Assembly: GCF_015355765.1 (NCBI RefSeq)
Contig: NZ_JACWNA010000015.1
Location: 40,448-104,447, forward strand
From: Actinomyces haliotis
GTDB lineage: Bacteria; Actinomycetota; Actinomycetes; Actinomycetales; Actinomycetaceae
Reading direction: 5' to 3'
DNA length: 64,000 nt
In this document: positions 23,417 to 35,700 of the stretch, piece by piece
Numbering within the stretch: the first letter of the stretch is position 1
Layout of the letters: each line of letters begins with the position of its first letter
Program-made: the position numbers and the translations under genes
Notes under the pieces: generated by a model
What the model saw: only the letters and a program-made list of their open reading frames with translations
Database searches by the model: none
Told to the model about the DNA's origin: nothing

Positions 23417-23698
23417 ATGAGCACGATGACGCTGACGCAGTCCGCGGCCCCCACGAAGGTCACGGCCCGTCGTCCCGCCACCGTCCGTCGCGAGAGCAAC
23501 GTCCGCGCGGCGATCATGCCCCTCGTCTCCGGCCTCCTCCTGGTCCTCGCCGTCCTCGTCGGCGTCGGCGTCCTCTCCGCCGCCGTCGCCGTCATCCTCG
23601 CCGGCGACTCCGCCGTCGCCACCACGCTCGTCGGCGTCGCGGGCATCGCCCTCGTCGGCACCGGCTGCCTCGTCGCGATCCGCTCGCGCTCCTACTGA
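23417..23698 (+). CDS. Small membrane protein, unknown function
   Basis: 93 residues from the ATG at 23417; an upstream in-frame start at 23315 would lie in the leader. A basic, Thr/Arg-rich N-terminus (1-38) is followed by two hydrophobic helices (IMPLVSGLLLVLAVLVGVGV and the adjacent VAVILAG; ATTLVGVAGIALVGTGCLVA) and a basic end RSRSY. No known domain is recognised. It has its own leader and a strong terminator, so it is probably monocistronic. Confidence 0.6.
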   Translation: MSTMTLTQSAAPTKVTARRPATVRRESNVRAAIMPLVSGLLLVLAVLVGVGVLSAAVAVILAGDSAVATTLVGVAGIALVGTGCLVAIRSRSY

Positions 23699-23754
23699 GC
23701 CGCGCGCTCATCCGTGGTGCCCGGTCCTCCGGACGCCGCCGACCCCAGACCTCC

Positions 23755-23796
23755 GGGCCGGCTCACCCTTCTTCCTGGCTTGGGGTGAGCCGGCCC
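23755..23796 (+). terminator. Terminator of small membrane protein gene
   Basis: Perfect 14-bp stem (23755-23768 with 23783-23796) and a 14-nt loop, 56 nt after the stop. Confidence 0.8.
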
Positions 23797-23823
23797 GGTG
23801 CCCTTTCTCAGGAGGGTCCCGGA

Positions 23824-24882
23824 ATGCCGACGACGACGCCGGTGTTGCGTCCCGTGGACGCGCGGGGAGACGGCCCCGCGCCCGGCCCAAGGAGCAGCAT
23901 GAAGCTGAGCGCACTCGAGCAGATCCCACTCTTCGAGGGACGCACGCCCCAGGAGGGCATCGAGCAGACCGTCCGCCTCGCGCAGGGCGTGGAGGAGCTC
24001 GGTTTCGAGCGCTTCTGGGTGGCCGAGCATCACAACACGAGCGCCTTCCTCTCCAGCGCCCCCGATCTCCTCATGATGCACGTCCTGGACGCGACGACGT
24101 CGATCCGCGTCGGTTCCGGCGGCGTCATGGCCATGCACTACGGCAGCCTCCAGATGGCCGAGCGCTTCGCCACGCTCGCCACGCTCCACCCCGACCGCGT
24201 CGACATGGGGCTGGGCCGAGCGCCGGGCGGCGACATGCTCGCCTCCCACGCGCTCAACCAGAACCGCGTCATCGACCCGGACTCGATCAACACCCTCATC
24301 GCGGAGACCAAGGCCCTCATGCTCGACGAGCTGCCGGCCGACCACCCGTACGCCTCCCTCGAGGTCCATCCGACGCCGGCGGTGCTGCCCCAGTTCTGGC
24401 TGCTCGGCTCGTCGGGCCAGTCCGCGGCCTGGGCGGCCCAGCACGACATGAGCTACGCCTACGCCCAGTTCTTCTCCGGGCGGCAGTCCGTCGACGTCAT
24501 GGACCACTACCGCTCCCACCTGCCGGAGGGGGCGACGTCGGGGCGGACCCTCTCGGCGCTCTGCGTCTCGGCCGCCGCGACGCGCGAGGAGGCCTGGGAG
24601 CAGGCCCTCGTGGCCGGAGCCTTCCGCCTCGGGCTGCGCACGGGGCGGTCCGGGGGCTTCCGCTCCCCGAGCACCTTCACCCCGGAGTTCCGGGCCCAGG
24701 TGGAGCAGTACCTCACGCTCGACCCCTCGGTCATCATCGGCACCTACGACGAGGTCGCCGACGCCGTGGGGTCCTTCGCGACCAACCACCGCACCGACGA
24801 GGTCATGCTCATCAGCTACATCGACGACGTCGAGGTCAAGATCAACCAGTACCGCGAGCTCGCGGCGCGTCTGGGCGACTGA
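23824..24882 (+). CDS. LLM-class (luciferase-like) flavin-dependent oxidoreductase
   Basis: 352 residues from the ATG at 23824, with AGGAGG 8 nt upstream. The ATG at 23899 (AAGGAG 4 nt upstream) gives the family's usual start MKLSALEQIPL and may be the true one. The TIM-barrel bacterial luciferase signature includes FERFWVAEHHNTSAFLSSAP, GSGGVMAMHYGSLQMAERF and VDMGLGRAPGGD. It is of the MsnO8-like group, using reduced flavin supplied by another enzyme; substrate unknown. It is monocistronic, with no flavin reductase nearby. Confidence 0.9.
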   Translation: MPTTTPVLRPVDARGDGPAPGPRSSMKLSALEQIPLFEGRTPQEGIEQTVRLAQGVEELGFERFWVAEHHNTSAFLSSAPDLLMMHVLDATTSIRVGSGGVMAMHYGSLQMAERFATLATLHPDRVDMGLGRAPGGDMLASHALNQNRVIDPDSINTLIAETKALMLDELPADHPYASLEVHPTPAVLPQFWLLGSSGQSAAWAAQHDMSYAYAQFFSGRQSVDVMDHYRSHLPEGATSGRTLSALCVSAAATREEAWEQALVAGAFRLGLRTGRSGGFRSPSTFTPEFRAQVEQYLTLDPSVIIGTYDEVADAVGSFATNHRTDEVMLISYIDDVEVKINQYRELAARLGD

Positions 24883-25382
24883 GGTTCTAGCGGGAACCTT
24901 GCGTGTGGTGCGCGTTGATCCGCGGAACGGCGGCGATTCGGGATACATCAGGTGTTCTGAATTGCTGCCGTTTCAGGTCCAAGGTATCGATTCGGGACGC
25001 GTAGGGCGGGCCTGCAATGAGATTTCGTCGATCTCCTTGACCGGATCGTGACCTGCTCGTGCGGACTGTCGCGCCGCGGGGGCGTTTTCGCAGTTCAGAG
25101 GCTGTTTCGGGCCCGTGCGGGCCCGCAATTGGGTCTCGTGACGATAGGTCGGATCGATGAAAAGCGACGTGCGAGGATTTGGTTAATCTCTCAACGGCAC
25201 CGAGATCTCGCGGTTTCCGGTGGGTTCTCAGTGCAAGCAGGTATCTCGATCGTTTATTAGAACGCAGGTCGAATACCCCTGGCCCGGAGGGTGCCAGGTC
25301 TGTACCGTCAATCCCGTCTGAGGGACCTCTGTGCGCCCCGCACCGCGTCCCCACTCGAGATCCCTTGCGAAAGGTCCTTCAC
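24883..25382. other. 500-nt leader region before surface-protein gene
   Basis: No gene-like frame. The stretch is visibly less GC-rich than its surroundings, with several AT-rich patches (for example GTTTATTAG near 25251), and contains a GC-rich palindromic pair around 25109-25126. It is the likely promoter and long leader of the sortase-anchored protein. No riboswitch or tRNA fold is recognised. Confidence 0.5.
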
Positions 25383-27725
25383 ATGCGCTCCATCCAGAAT
25401 CGAACGGGGGTGCTTCCCGTGCCTCGGACCGCGGTGTCCTTCCTCGCCGTCCTCGCCCTCGTCCTGGCGTACGTCGTGGCCGCCGTGTCCGCCTCGCCGA
25501 CCGCGTCGGCCGCAACGGTGGAGCCCTCCGGGCTCTCCGCGAGCACCACGGTCTCGCTCACTGGCACGGACCCGAACAACGCGCAGTGCTACGACGGTAC
25601 CGTCACGTCGGTCCTGAGCTTCACCCTCCCCGCCACGGCTCAGGTCGGGGACACCTTCACCCTCACGCTGCCCTCGCAGCTCACGTCCTTCCCGTCGAGC
25701 ATGAGCATCGTCGCCGCCACCACGGGCGACACGGTCGCAACCGGCACGGTCGACCAGACGGCGAAGACGGTGCTCTTCACCCTCACTGACAACTTCGCGT
25801 CCTTCGTCGGCAAGACGACGAAGGTGACGGTGAGCTTCTCCGCCAAGTTCGCCCAGTGCCAGCAGAGCGGTGAGGCTGTGGACCTCACGTACACCGTGGA
25901 CGACCAGACGACCATCGGGCAGGACCCGAACACCCGTGACACGCCCGTCATCACGCCGGGCAACACCCCTGTGGCGGTCCCGACCGCCCCCTCGAAGGCG
26001 GGTTGGCCGGCCGCCAACCAGCCGAACGCGTGCCGCTCCACCGACACGGTCGCGGGCTGCCTCACCTGGGACATCACCGTCCCGATGAAGGACACGGACG
26101 GCCGCGACGGCGCCGACCAGATCAGGATCGTCGACACCGCCCCGTCGACCGCCGCCGCTGACGGCAGCGCACCCTGGAACTGGTACTGCTCCTCGCCCAG
26201 GGCCCGCCTCGTCCTCAGCCAGTACGTGACCGCCAACGGCACGACGACGAAGACCGAGGTCGGCCGCCTCACGGGCTCGCAGATCGCTGTGGGCGCGACG
26301 ATCCCGGGAAGCAGCGCCACGATCTCCGCCTTCACCTGCGACACGAGCACCCGCACCCTGTCGGTCACCATCGAGCCGAACGGCCTCACCGTCGGTGAGT
26401 ACGTCATCGACCTCGCCTGGCAGGGCACGCCCGATGAGCTCGTCGGCGACGCCGAGCAGGTCTTCGCCAACTCCGGCACCGTCTACTACAACGGCACCCC
26501 GACTGACGTCGGGAACAACTTCAAGGTCCAGAGCGCCCGCGGCGTCGCCGACACCCAGGACACCACCTTCGCGGTCTCCAAGACCTCGGCGGACAAGACC
26601 GACGCGAACCCGACCGGGCAGGTCGTCCTGGCCTCCGGCCAGACGAGCCTCGACCGCACCTACGCCGTCACGGTCACGAACACCGGGGACTTCCAGGGCG
26701 TCTCCTCACCCGTCATCGACACCCCGGCCGTTCACGACGGCTTCACCATCTCCACGGTGGCTCTCAAGAACGACGACGGCACCACCACGGCGCTGACCGC
26801 GAACGCCGACGGCTCGTACACGCTGTCGGGCGGCGTGCTCCTCAGCGCCGGCAAGTCGAGGACCTTCACCGTTGTCGTCACCTACACCGTCGACGAGTCG
26901 AAGATCACCGCGGACGAGTGGGCCGCGCTCGGTACCTGCGCCGCTGCTGGCTCCACCTCTGAGGCCGTGTCGGACAAGGGGCTCGCCAACGTGGTCGCCA
27001 TGGAGGGCGACTCGGACACCGAGCAGACCACGAACAACTGGGACTGCACGCCCGTCACCCCGTCCAGCCCGTCGATCGGCATCGAGAAGATCGACGAGAA
27101 CGGCAACGACGCGGACACCGCCAAGGAGACCGTTGACCTCACCAAGACCAACGGCACCATTGGCCTCAACGTCCCGGTGACGAACACGGGCTCCGTCGAC
27201 CTCACCAACATCGTCATCACCGACGAGCTCCTCGCCGGCTCCGGCCACGTCACCGAGCTCACCTGCGACCTCACGCCCTACGGCGGCTCCAGGGTCACGG
27301 ACGACCTCACCGACGGCAGGATCCGCATCGAGGCCGGCAGCAAGGTCGTCCTGCCCGTCGGCAAGGTCATCGACTGCACCGCCAGGCTCACCGGCGTCAC
27401 CGCCGTCGTCCACTCCGACCGCATGACGGTCGCCGCCGACGGCATCGTCACCGGTCTCGACGAGAACGGCAACAAGACGACGAGGCTCGTTCCCGTCACG
27501 GACCACGACGACTACTTCGCCAAGACGACCGTCCGCCCGACGCCGTCCACCCCGGCCACTCCCGGGACCCCGGTCAAGCCGGGCAACCCGGTCTCCGGCC
27601 ACGGCACGACGACGAGCTCCCTCGCCCACACCGGTACGGACTCCCTCGCCGCGATCATCCTCGCAGCCGGGGCCCTCGCCGGAGGCGCCGTGCTCACCGG
27701 CTCCCGCCGTCGTAAGGACGCCTGA
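25383..27725 (+). CDS. Cell-wall-anchored surface protein with LAHTG sorting signal
   Basis: 780 residues from the ATG at 25383, with GAAAGG upstream. The signal peptide (hydrophobic FLAVLALVLAYVVAAV, likely cleavage near ASA at about 42) leads into an adhesin-like N-region (about 45-390). That region is Thr/Val-rich and resembles the immunoglobulin-like folds of fibrinogen-binding MSCRAMM proteins. Two DUF11-like beta modules start near 396 (FAVSKTSADKTDAN) and 565 (IGIEKIDENGND). The C-terminus has a Pro-rich wall spanner, LAHTG (747-751), a hydrophobic helix and the basic tail SRRRKDA: a class-typical sortase substrate with Ala at the usual Pro position. The ligand is unknown. No sortase gene lies in this window. 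Confidence 0.88.
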   Translation: MRSIQNRTGVLPVPRTAVSFLAVLALVLAYVVAAVSASPTASAATVEPSGLSASTTVSLTGTDPNNAQCYDGTVTSVLSFTLPATAQVGDTFTLTLPSQLTSFPSSMSIVAATTGDTVATGTVDQTAKTVLFTLTDNFASFVGKTTKVTVSFSAKFAQCQQSGEAVDLTYTVDDQTTIGQDPNTRDTPVITPGNTPVAVPTAPSKAGWPAANQPNACRSTDTVAGCLTWDITVPMKDTDGRDGADQIRIVDTAPSTAAADGSAPWNWYCSSPRARLVLSQYVTANGTTTKTEVGRLTGSQIAVGATIPGSSATISAFTCDTSTRTLSVTIEPNGLTVGEYVIDLAWQGTPDELVGDAEQVFANSGTVYYNGTPTDVGNNFKVQSARGVADTQDTTFAVSKTSADKTDANPTGQVVLASGQTSLDRTYAVTVTNTGDFQGVSSPVIDTPAVHDGFTISTVALKNDDGTTTALTANADGSYTLSGGVLLSAGKSRTFTVVVTYTVDESKITADEWAALGTCAAAGSTSEAVSDKGLANVVAMEGDSDTEQTTNNWDCTPVTPSSPSIGIEKIDENGNDADTAKETVDLTKTNGTIGLNVPVTNTGSVDLTNIVITDELLAGSGHVTELTCDLTPYGGSRVTDDLTDGRIRIEAGSKVVLPVGKVIDCTARLTGVTAVVHSDRMTVAADGIVTGLDENGNKTTRLVPVTDHDDYFAKTTVRPTPSTPATPGTPVKPGNPVSGHGTTTSSLAHTGTDSLAAIILAAGALAGGAVLTGSRRRKDA

Positions 27726-27778
27726 GGGCCAGGAGGACGCCGGAGCCGGTGCGCCGGCTGAGCGCCCCGCCCCTGACC

Positions 27779-27810
27779 GACCGCCCGCCACCCACCGGTG
27801 GCGGGCGGTC
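27779..27810 (+). terminator. Terminator of surface-protein gene
   Basis: Perfect 14-bp stem (27779-27792 with 27797-27810) and a 4-nt loop, 54 nt after the stop. Confidence 0.85.
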
Positions 27811-27910
27811 GCGCGTTCCGGGGAGCGAGTGCTCCGGGCGGCCACGCCGGCGTACCCCGCCCCGCCGACGGCACGCCCGGGTCCCCGTGAGGCCGCGATA
27901 GCGTCGGGTC

Positions 27911-29494
27911 ATGACCTCCACGCCCCCGCCCACCGCCACGCCTCAGCAGGCCGCCGACCTGCGCAAGGACCTCGAGGCGGCCGGCTGGGGCGTCGACACC
28001 GTCCGCCACGCGCTCGGCGAGGTCGCCGACGCCGCCCTCCGCCGGGAGGTCCGCCTCCCCGCCCTCCTCGCGGTCCGCGCCGGTCTCGCCGAGGACCGCG
28101 CCGCCGGCGCCACCCCCAGCCCCATCGCCCTCCTCACGGCCCTCTTCATGCTCGGTGAGCCCGTCGCCGCCGCCGAGCTCGACACCGCCCTGCGCCGCAC
28201 CCGCACGCGCGACGCCGTCGCCATGGGGCTCGTCACCGAGCCCGACGACGACGGGATGGTCCGCGCGCTCGTCGACCTGCGTCCCCACGAGGCCGGCGAC
28301 GCGAAGGGCGAGGTGCGCTGGTGGGTCGCCTCCGACCTCGGCGAGCTCACCACCGGCCGCGCCCTCGAGCCCGACCACGTCCTCGGCATCGGCGGCGCCG
28401 GCCTCACCCTCGCCGCCCTCACCCCACGCACCCCCGTGCGCACCGCCCTCGACCTCGGCTGCGGCTGCGGCATCCAGACCCTCTACCTCCTGCGCCACGC
28501 CCAGCACGTCACCGCCACCGACATCTCGGAGCGGGCCCTCGCCTTCACCGCCTTCAACGCGGCCCTCGCCGGTACGGAGGAGGGACGCCTCGAGCTGCTC
28601 GCCGGCTCCTTTCTCGAGCCCGTCGCCGGCCGGCGCTTCGACCTCATCGCGACGAACCCGCCCTTCGTCATCACCCCGCCCGCCGTCCGCGAGGCCGGCC
28701 TGCCCCTCATGGAGTACCGCGACGCCGGCGGCCCCGTCCTGCCCGCGCTCGTCCCGCGGCTCGGCGACCACCTCGAGCCCGACGGCACCGCCGTCATGCT
28801 CGGGAACTGGGAGCACCACCGGTTCCAGGACTGGCGCGATCGCGTCGAGTCCTGGGTGCCCGACGGCGTGGACGCCTGGGCCATCGAGCGCGAGACCCAG
28901 GATCCTGTCGAGTACGCGACCATGTGGCTGCGCGACGGCGGCGAGACCCCCGAGCGCGACCGCGAGGGCTTTGAAACGGCGCTCGCAGCCTGGATCGGGG
29001 ACTTCGAGACGCGCGGCGTCGAGGAGGTCGGCTTCGGCTACCTCATGCTCCACCGCCCGGCTCCGGGGGAGGAGCGCGCTCCCTGGCGCGTCCTCGAGGA
29101 GGTGGCCACCCAGGGCGAGGGTCCGCTCGGCCCCCACGTCGCGGAGTCCCTCGCCACGCGCTCGGGCCTGGCCGGCATGAGCGACGACGCCGTCGCCGAC
29201 CTCTACCCGACCGTCTCGGCCGACGTCACCGAGGAGCGCCACCTGCGCCCCGGCGAGTCCGATCCGAGCGTCATCCTCATCCGGCAGGGCGGGGCCTTCG
29301 GGAGGTCCGTCCAGGCGGACACGGCCCTCGCCGCCCTCATCGAGGTCGCCGACGGCGAGCTCACCGTCCGGCAGATCGCCACCGCCGTCGCCGCGCTGAC
29401 CGGCGTCGACGCCAGGGCCCTCACGGCGGACATGGTGGCGGCGACGCGGTCGCTGGCTGCGGACGGCTTTCTCACGCTCGCCACCGACGAGTAG
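27911..29494 (+). CDS. Class I SAM-dependent methyltransferase (RsmC/RlmG-like)
   Basis: 527 residues. An N-terminal helical domain (about 1-160, DUF7059-like) precedes a Rossmann methyltransferase core with the SAM motif LDLGCGCGIQTLYLL (about 180), the acidic TATDISERAL and the catalytic NPPFV (about 249). NPPF enzymes methylate amino groups of nucleobases or of glutamine. A C-terminal domain of about 200 residues follows. The target is unknown; rRNA or release factor is possible by family. It separates two surface-protein genes and probably has no functional link with them. Confidence 0.88.
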   Translation: MTSTPPPTATPQQAADLRKDLEAAGWGVDTVRHALGEVADAALRREVRLPALLAVRAGLAEDRAAGATPSPIALLTALFMLGEPVAAAELDTALRRTRTRDAVAMGLVTEPDDDGMVRALVDLRPHEAGDAKGEVRWWVASDLGELTTGRALEPDHVLGIGGAGLTLAALTPRTPVRTALDLGCGCGIQTLYLLRHAQHVTATDISERALAFTAFNAALAGTEEGRLELLAGSFLEPVAGRRFDLIATNPPFVITPPAVREAGLPLMEYRDAGGPVLPALVPRLGDHLEPDGTAVMLGNWEHHRFQDWRDRVESWVPDGVDAWAIERETQDPVEYATMWLRDGGETPERDREGFETALAAWIGDFETRGVEEVGFGYLMLHRPAPGEERAPWRVLEEVATQGEGPLGPHVAESLATRSGLAGMSDDAVADLYPTVSADVTEERHLRPGESDPSVILIRQGGAFGRSVQADTALAALIEVADGELTVRQIATAVAALTGVDARALTADMVAATRSLAADGFLTLATDE

Positions 29495-29710
29495 GGAGCG
29501 GGAGGGTCTGGAGGCCCTGTCGAGCTCCCAGCCGACCGTCCTGTGCGCGGGCGGTCGACGGTGTCTCGGCGCTCGGTGGGAGGTGCCTCGGTGCACCGTG
29601 AGCAGCCGCTGTGCACCCTGGCGGGAGCTGGTTTCGGAATCGTTGCGAACGTGGGTGAATCCACGAAAACAAGGGTGCCAGCTCTCGTGTCAATCGAGGG
29701 TCACGTGGGT

Positions 29711-32700
29711 ATGGTTCGTTCAACGAGTGTCATGAGGACGCTCGGTTCCCGTTCCCCAGCCCCTTGGAGCGTCGTGTCTTCTCGGAGTGCCCTCCCGTCC
29801 CGCGGACAGCAGCCCGTGACCCACCGCCTCGCCGCGGTCCTCACGACGCTCGCGCTCGTCCTCATGACTGCTGTCGGCTCCTTCATCCTGCCGATCGCCA
29901 CCAAGACCGAGGCGACCGCGGCCGCGGCCACCGAGCAGCCCGGTTCGACGAGCCTCACCCTCGGCACCGTCCGCGGCGGCATCGGCTCCAGCTACTCCAA
30001 CAACTCGGCGACGGGCGCCACGGGCGACACCAGCACCGACTGCGTCAGCTACTACAACAACAACACGTACAGCTCGACGCCGGTGACCGTGACCGCGAGC
30101 ACCACACCGCTCGCCGCGTCCGCCTGGTCCTACGCCGGGCGAGGCGTCCCGGTCGGCTCGAGCTGCTCCAACGCTTACCCGACGAACCAGTCGACGCTCG
30201 GCTTCATGCCGAACAACGCCAGCACCGTCGACGCGGGCTCCGTCTTCCTCGTCGGGCGGTTCCGGCACAACAACTTCCCGATCCAGACCCAGGACGACTA
30301 CTTCCACTCCTCGATCTACGTCGAGGTCAACGGAACGGGCGACAACTTCCCGTTCTACCAGCACGACACGCCCAACACCTCGGTCCCGACCGTCCTCGAC
30401 CACGCCGGCGGCAACTACACCTACGTCGGCGCCGCCGGTTACAGCAGCCTGGTCGGCAACGGCTACGGCTACTCCACCCAGTACAACGTCAACTACTGGT
30501 ACGGCTACTACTGCCCCGCCGGCCAGGAGGTCGCCGTGTACGGCAGCACGTGGGGCTGTTACCGACTCACGACCGGGACCGGCGCCTACGACCTCTACAC
30601 GCTGAGCACCCAGAGCAGCGCGAGCGGCAAGATCGGCGCGCCCAACCAGACGCCGAGCTCGGACGACGTCCTCACCATCCAGAGGACGACGTCCACCAAC
30701 GTCGTCATCTCCAAGGAGGGCGTGCCCTACCGCCTCACGCTGTGGGGCTTCACCACGAGCGCCGACGGCACCTGCCCCGCCACGGTCCCGTCCGGCGCCC
30801 AGCCGGTCAACACCTTCACCACCAAGGAGGGGAAGGTCTCCTACGGCTGCCTCTACGGCACCTTCGAGCAGGAGCGCTACGTCACCATCGCCAAGGAGGC
30901 CACGGCGGACGCGAACTCCCAGGACGTCACGATCCCCGACTTCGGCTTCTCCGTCGACGCCCAGGCCGGTGCGGAGTCCATCTCCAACGGCACGCCGGCC
31001 ACCGGCGTCGTCAGTGCCCTCAGCCCCGCCAGCGAGGTCACCAACTTCGTCTCCGACAACTCCTTCGGGTACACGGTCAAGCCCACCGCGCTCGGGAGCG
31101 CCGGCACCGACTACTACGACGGCGCCAACGGCACGAGAACCGGGAAGATCCGTTACCAGGCCTTCCTCGTCGGGGACGGCGACTTCACCATCAACGAGAA
31201 GAAACCCAGTCCCTCCTCCGCAGGAGGAACCCAGTCCGGCTGGGCGCTCACGTCCGTCACCTGCGTCAACGGCGAGGGAGACGACGTCGCCGTCACCCAC
31301 ACCGCCACGGGAGTCTCCTTCGAGAACGTCGGTGTCGCTCCCAGCGTCAAGGCCGTGCCCATCACCTGCACCTTCCACAACGAGTACACGGCGAAGTCGA
31401 AGCTCACCCTCGTCAAGCAGCTCACGCACGCGCCGTCGGGCGTGACCGCTGACAAGTGGACCCTCTCGGCCCGCGGCACGACGGCGGACACCGTCACCAG
31501 CAGCACGATCGTCGCCGGCCGCTCCGGCAGCAGCTCCGTGACCAGCCAGGTGGTCCCCTCGGGCAGCTACCACCTCGCCGAGGTGGTCAACCCGACGGGC
31601 ATCGCGGGCTTCGTGCGCACGAGGCTCACGTGCGTCAACAACACGACCGGGGCGTCGGTCGCCGTGAGCACCGCCGACGACGTGACGCTCCCCGACGGCG
31701 CCGACGTCACCTGCACCTACACCAACGACTACCGCACCGGCTCCCTCTCCGTGTCCAAGACGCTCCTGGACCAGGACGGCAAGAAGATCGACCTGGCCTC
31801 CGACACGGACGGCTACGTCGGCGACGGCACCTTCACCCTCAGCTGGACCTGCACCGGCAACGGGGTGACCCGGACCGGCACCGTCGACGTCACCGCGAAC
31901 GGCTCCGCCGTCACCGCCGCCGACGACCTCCCCATCGGCCTGTCCTGCAGCGTCACCGAGACGGCCGACCAGCTCGACCAGGACGATCTCGCCGACCCCT
32001 CTTACTCCTGGCTCAGCTACCAGTCCTCGGCCGCCGTCACCATCACGACGGGTACCACCCAGGCCCTCGCCGTCACGAACCAGATGCACCGGGACATGGG
32101 GACCCTCACCATCGGCAAGACCGTCGCCCCGGAGGACGGCCTCCCCGCCGACGCCTACGTCGGCGGCACGAACCGGACCTTCCCCATCTCCTACGAGTGC
32201 ACGTCCGCCGGAGACGTCGTCGCCTCAGGGACGGTCAACGTCGCCAACTCCCAGACGACGGACGTCGCGGTCCCCGCTCCCTCCGAGTGCACCATCAACG
32301 AGGACGTCCCCTCGACCCAGTCGGGCGACTTCTCGGCCTCGTACTTCACGTGGTCGTCCTCGGCACCCGACCAGGACTTCGTCGACGTCGGCGTCGACGG
32401 CACCTCCACCATCACCGAGGTCAACAAGTACAAGATCGACACCGTCCCGCTCACCGTCGGCAAGAAGGTCGTCGGTCCCGGCGGCACCATCGCCAGCCCC
32501 GGCACCACCGGCTACAAGGGCACGGCGTCCGACACCTTCACCATCACCGTCACCTGCCCCAGCATCGGCACCCAGACGGTCACGGTCGCCAACGACGCCA
32601 CGAGCACCGTCCAGGTTCCCCGTGGCGCGAGCTGCACCGTCAACGAGCCCAACAACGCCACCGACTACGACGACTCCCGCCTCGCCGCCGACTTCGACTG

Positions 32701-35700
32701 GGACCCCGCCGCGACCACCTACGACGGCACCGACTCGGGCGCCGTCACCGTCAACGACGACGCCGGCAAGACCGTCACGGTCGTCAACCCCACCAAGCTC
32801 TCCTACGGCGGCATCGCCATCGCCAAGGCGATCAACCCGAACGACGCCACCGGCCTGGCAGCCAAGGCGACCTTCTCCTTCGACGTCGTCTGCTACGCCC
32901 CCGGCGTCGACCCCACCAACCCGGGCACGGCCACCCCGACCTACACGACGACGGCGACCATCGGCCTCACCGGTATCTGGCGCGCCCCCGCCAACACCCT
33001 CCAGGCCGAGTCGTCCTGCCTCGTGTCCGAGCACGACCTCACCGGCACCTCGACGGGCTTCGTCAACGCCTCGTACGAGTGGACCGGCAGCTCTTGGGCG
33101 ATCAGCTTCGGTCAGGAGCACAACGGGATGACGGGGACCGGCTCGGCCGTCATCACGGCGCACGCGCGCTCCACCGACGCCGACCACCCCTACCCGCGCG
33201 TCACCTTCACCAACACGTACTCGCGTCAGACCGCCGCCCTGCACGTCAAGAAGCTCCTCGACCTGCCCGACGGCGCCACCATCGACGACCACACGTACAC
33301 CGGGTCCTTCTACTGCGACCTCGGTGGGCAGTCGATCCAGGGCACGTGGACGCAGACCCACGACGGCACCGAGGCGGACACCGGTGACGCCAGCGTCACC
33401 GTGACCTCCGACGCGCAGGGCCTCAACACTCTGAACTCGGCATCCGACACCGTCACCGTCTACGCCGGCAGCTGGTGCCAGGTCACTGAGGACGCGCTCA
33501 CGTCCGCCCCGTCCGCCACCGACGGTCACCTCGTGTGGGGATCCTCCACCTCGAAGTACGGCACCGTCACCTTCACGCCCGACGCCGACGGCAACCTCGA
33601 GCTCGACAAGACCGAGGTCATCACCAACCAGGTCGAGCGCACCGAGGCCAACGTCGTCATCTCGAAGTCGGTCTCGGGTGGTGTCGCCGGCACCCAGTAC
33701 TCGGCGGACCAGCAGTTCACCTTCGTCTACTCCTGCTGGACGGACAGCACGAAGGCCACCGAGGTCGCGTCCGGGAAGCGGACCGTCACCGGTGGAGCCT
33801 CCGCGGACCTGCCGGGCCTCACCCTCGACCCGGGCACCTACTGCGAGGTCTACGAGGACCTCACTGCCCACGAGGGCCTCAAGGACCCGTGGATCTGGGA
33901 CCCGGTCACCTTCGCCGCTGGCGACCAGTCCGTCTCGAGGACGGGCACCACGACCGACGCGGACGGCAACACCTTCAACGTCTACGGCTTCACGGTTCCC
34001 GACGCGGGCAAGAACATCGTCCTGTCCGCGACCAACCACCTCAACAACGAGTTCGTGCCCCTGCGCGTCTCCAAGGCGATCACCGGCAGCACGGCCGGGT
34101 ACACGGGGACCGCGGCCAACGGCGCCACCCAGACCTTCTCCGTCCAGGTCACCTGCACCTCCGACGATCCCTCGGTCGCCGGGTACTCCGGAAACCTCAC
34201 GATCTCGGCGCCGAAGGGCTCCGACCCCTCCACCGCCTACGCCGAGACCGCCAAGGTGCCCGTCGGCCAGCACTGCACCGTCGCCGAGAACCCGCCGAGC
34301 GGCGGCCTGGCCGACGCCTCCTACGAGTGGGGGACCCCGTCCGTCAGCGCCGTCACCGACGCCGAGGACGGCACCCACGTCACCGTGTCGCGCGACTCGA
34401 CGGCCGAGCTCCGCGTCACCAACACCATCCAGCGCGCCTACGGGACCATCGCCCTCGTCAAGTCGATCACCGGCTCCACCGCCGACGGCTCGGCCCTCCA
34501 GGGCCGCGACGGCACCTACTCCGGCTCCTTCACCTGCACCCACGACGGCGACTCCGCCGTCACCGGCACCTGGACCGTCACCGGTCCGGGCACCGCCACG
34601 GTCACCGTGGACGGCACGGACGTCAGCAAGGACAACACGGTCCTCCTCCTCGGATCGAGCTGCTCCCCGACGGAGACGAGCCTGCCCGATCACCCCAACG
34701 ACGCGGACCTGCGGTACCACTGGGGCAAGGTCGGCGCCGACGCCGTCACCACCGACGCCGTCGTCTCCGCGGACGCCACCAATGACATGACGGTCGCGAA
34801 CGAGGTCGTCCGCCCCGTCGTCGCCACGACCATCTCCAAGGACATGAGCGACACGGACCTCGCGGCCCTCACGGCCGCCGGCGCCACCCAGGACTTCACG
34901 ATCCACGGCGCCTGCGCGCCCACCGCAGACATGGCCGACGTCACCGTCTTCACCCTCAACATCAAGGTCAACGAGGCCCAGGACACCGAGATCCCCCCCG
35001 GCTTCTACTGCCAGATCAGTGAGGTCATCCCGGACCAGTCCACCCTCAAGGACGCCTCCTACGCCTGGGACAACCCGACGATCACCGTCTACGACACCTC
35101 GGGCGGCGGCCGCACCGCCCTCACCGCCGTCGACGGGACGACCAACGTCTACAAGGTCCCGGACACCGCCACCTCCGTCAGCGTCGGCGTGACCAACACG
35201 GTCCACCGGGTCACAGGCTCACTCAGCCTGACCAAGGCCTACGGCTCGCAGGTCCAGGCCGCGGGCGTCGTCGACGACGGCGCCACCTTCACGGGGACGT
35301 ACACCTGCACCTACGACGGCTCGACCATCTCAACGGGCACGTGGACGCGCACCGGCACCGGAGCCGCCACCTTCACCCCGGCGGACGGCTCGGCCGCCGT
35401 CGACTCCCTCCCGCTCACCACCTCCTGCACCGCCACCGAGGACGCCCCGGACAACGACCAGCTCGCCAACGTCTCGTGGGCGTGGAAGACGCCCGCCGTC
35501 ACCTACGGCGCCTCCGGCAGGGCCACGACCGCCACCGTGGCCTCGTCGACGACCCCCGCCGTCGTCACCGTCACCAACGACGCCACGCGCGTCTACTCCA
35601 CGGTGAGGATCCAGAAGGACTACGTCGGGGACACCGCGGCCCTCGACGCCGGCGCCACGGTCACGGGCACGCTCCAGTGCGTCGGGCCGGACGGCTCGGT

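Noticed and set aside
27512..29596. 694-codon minus-strand frame opposite the methyltransferase
   Set aside because: Shadow of a well-supported methyltransferase gene.
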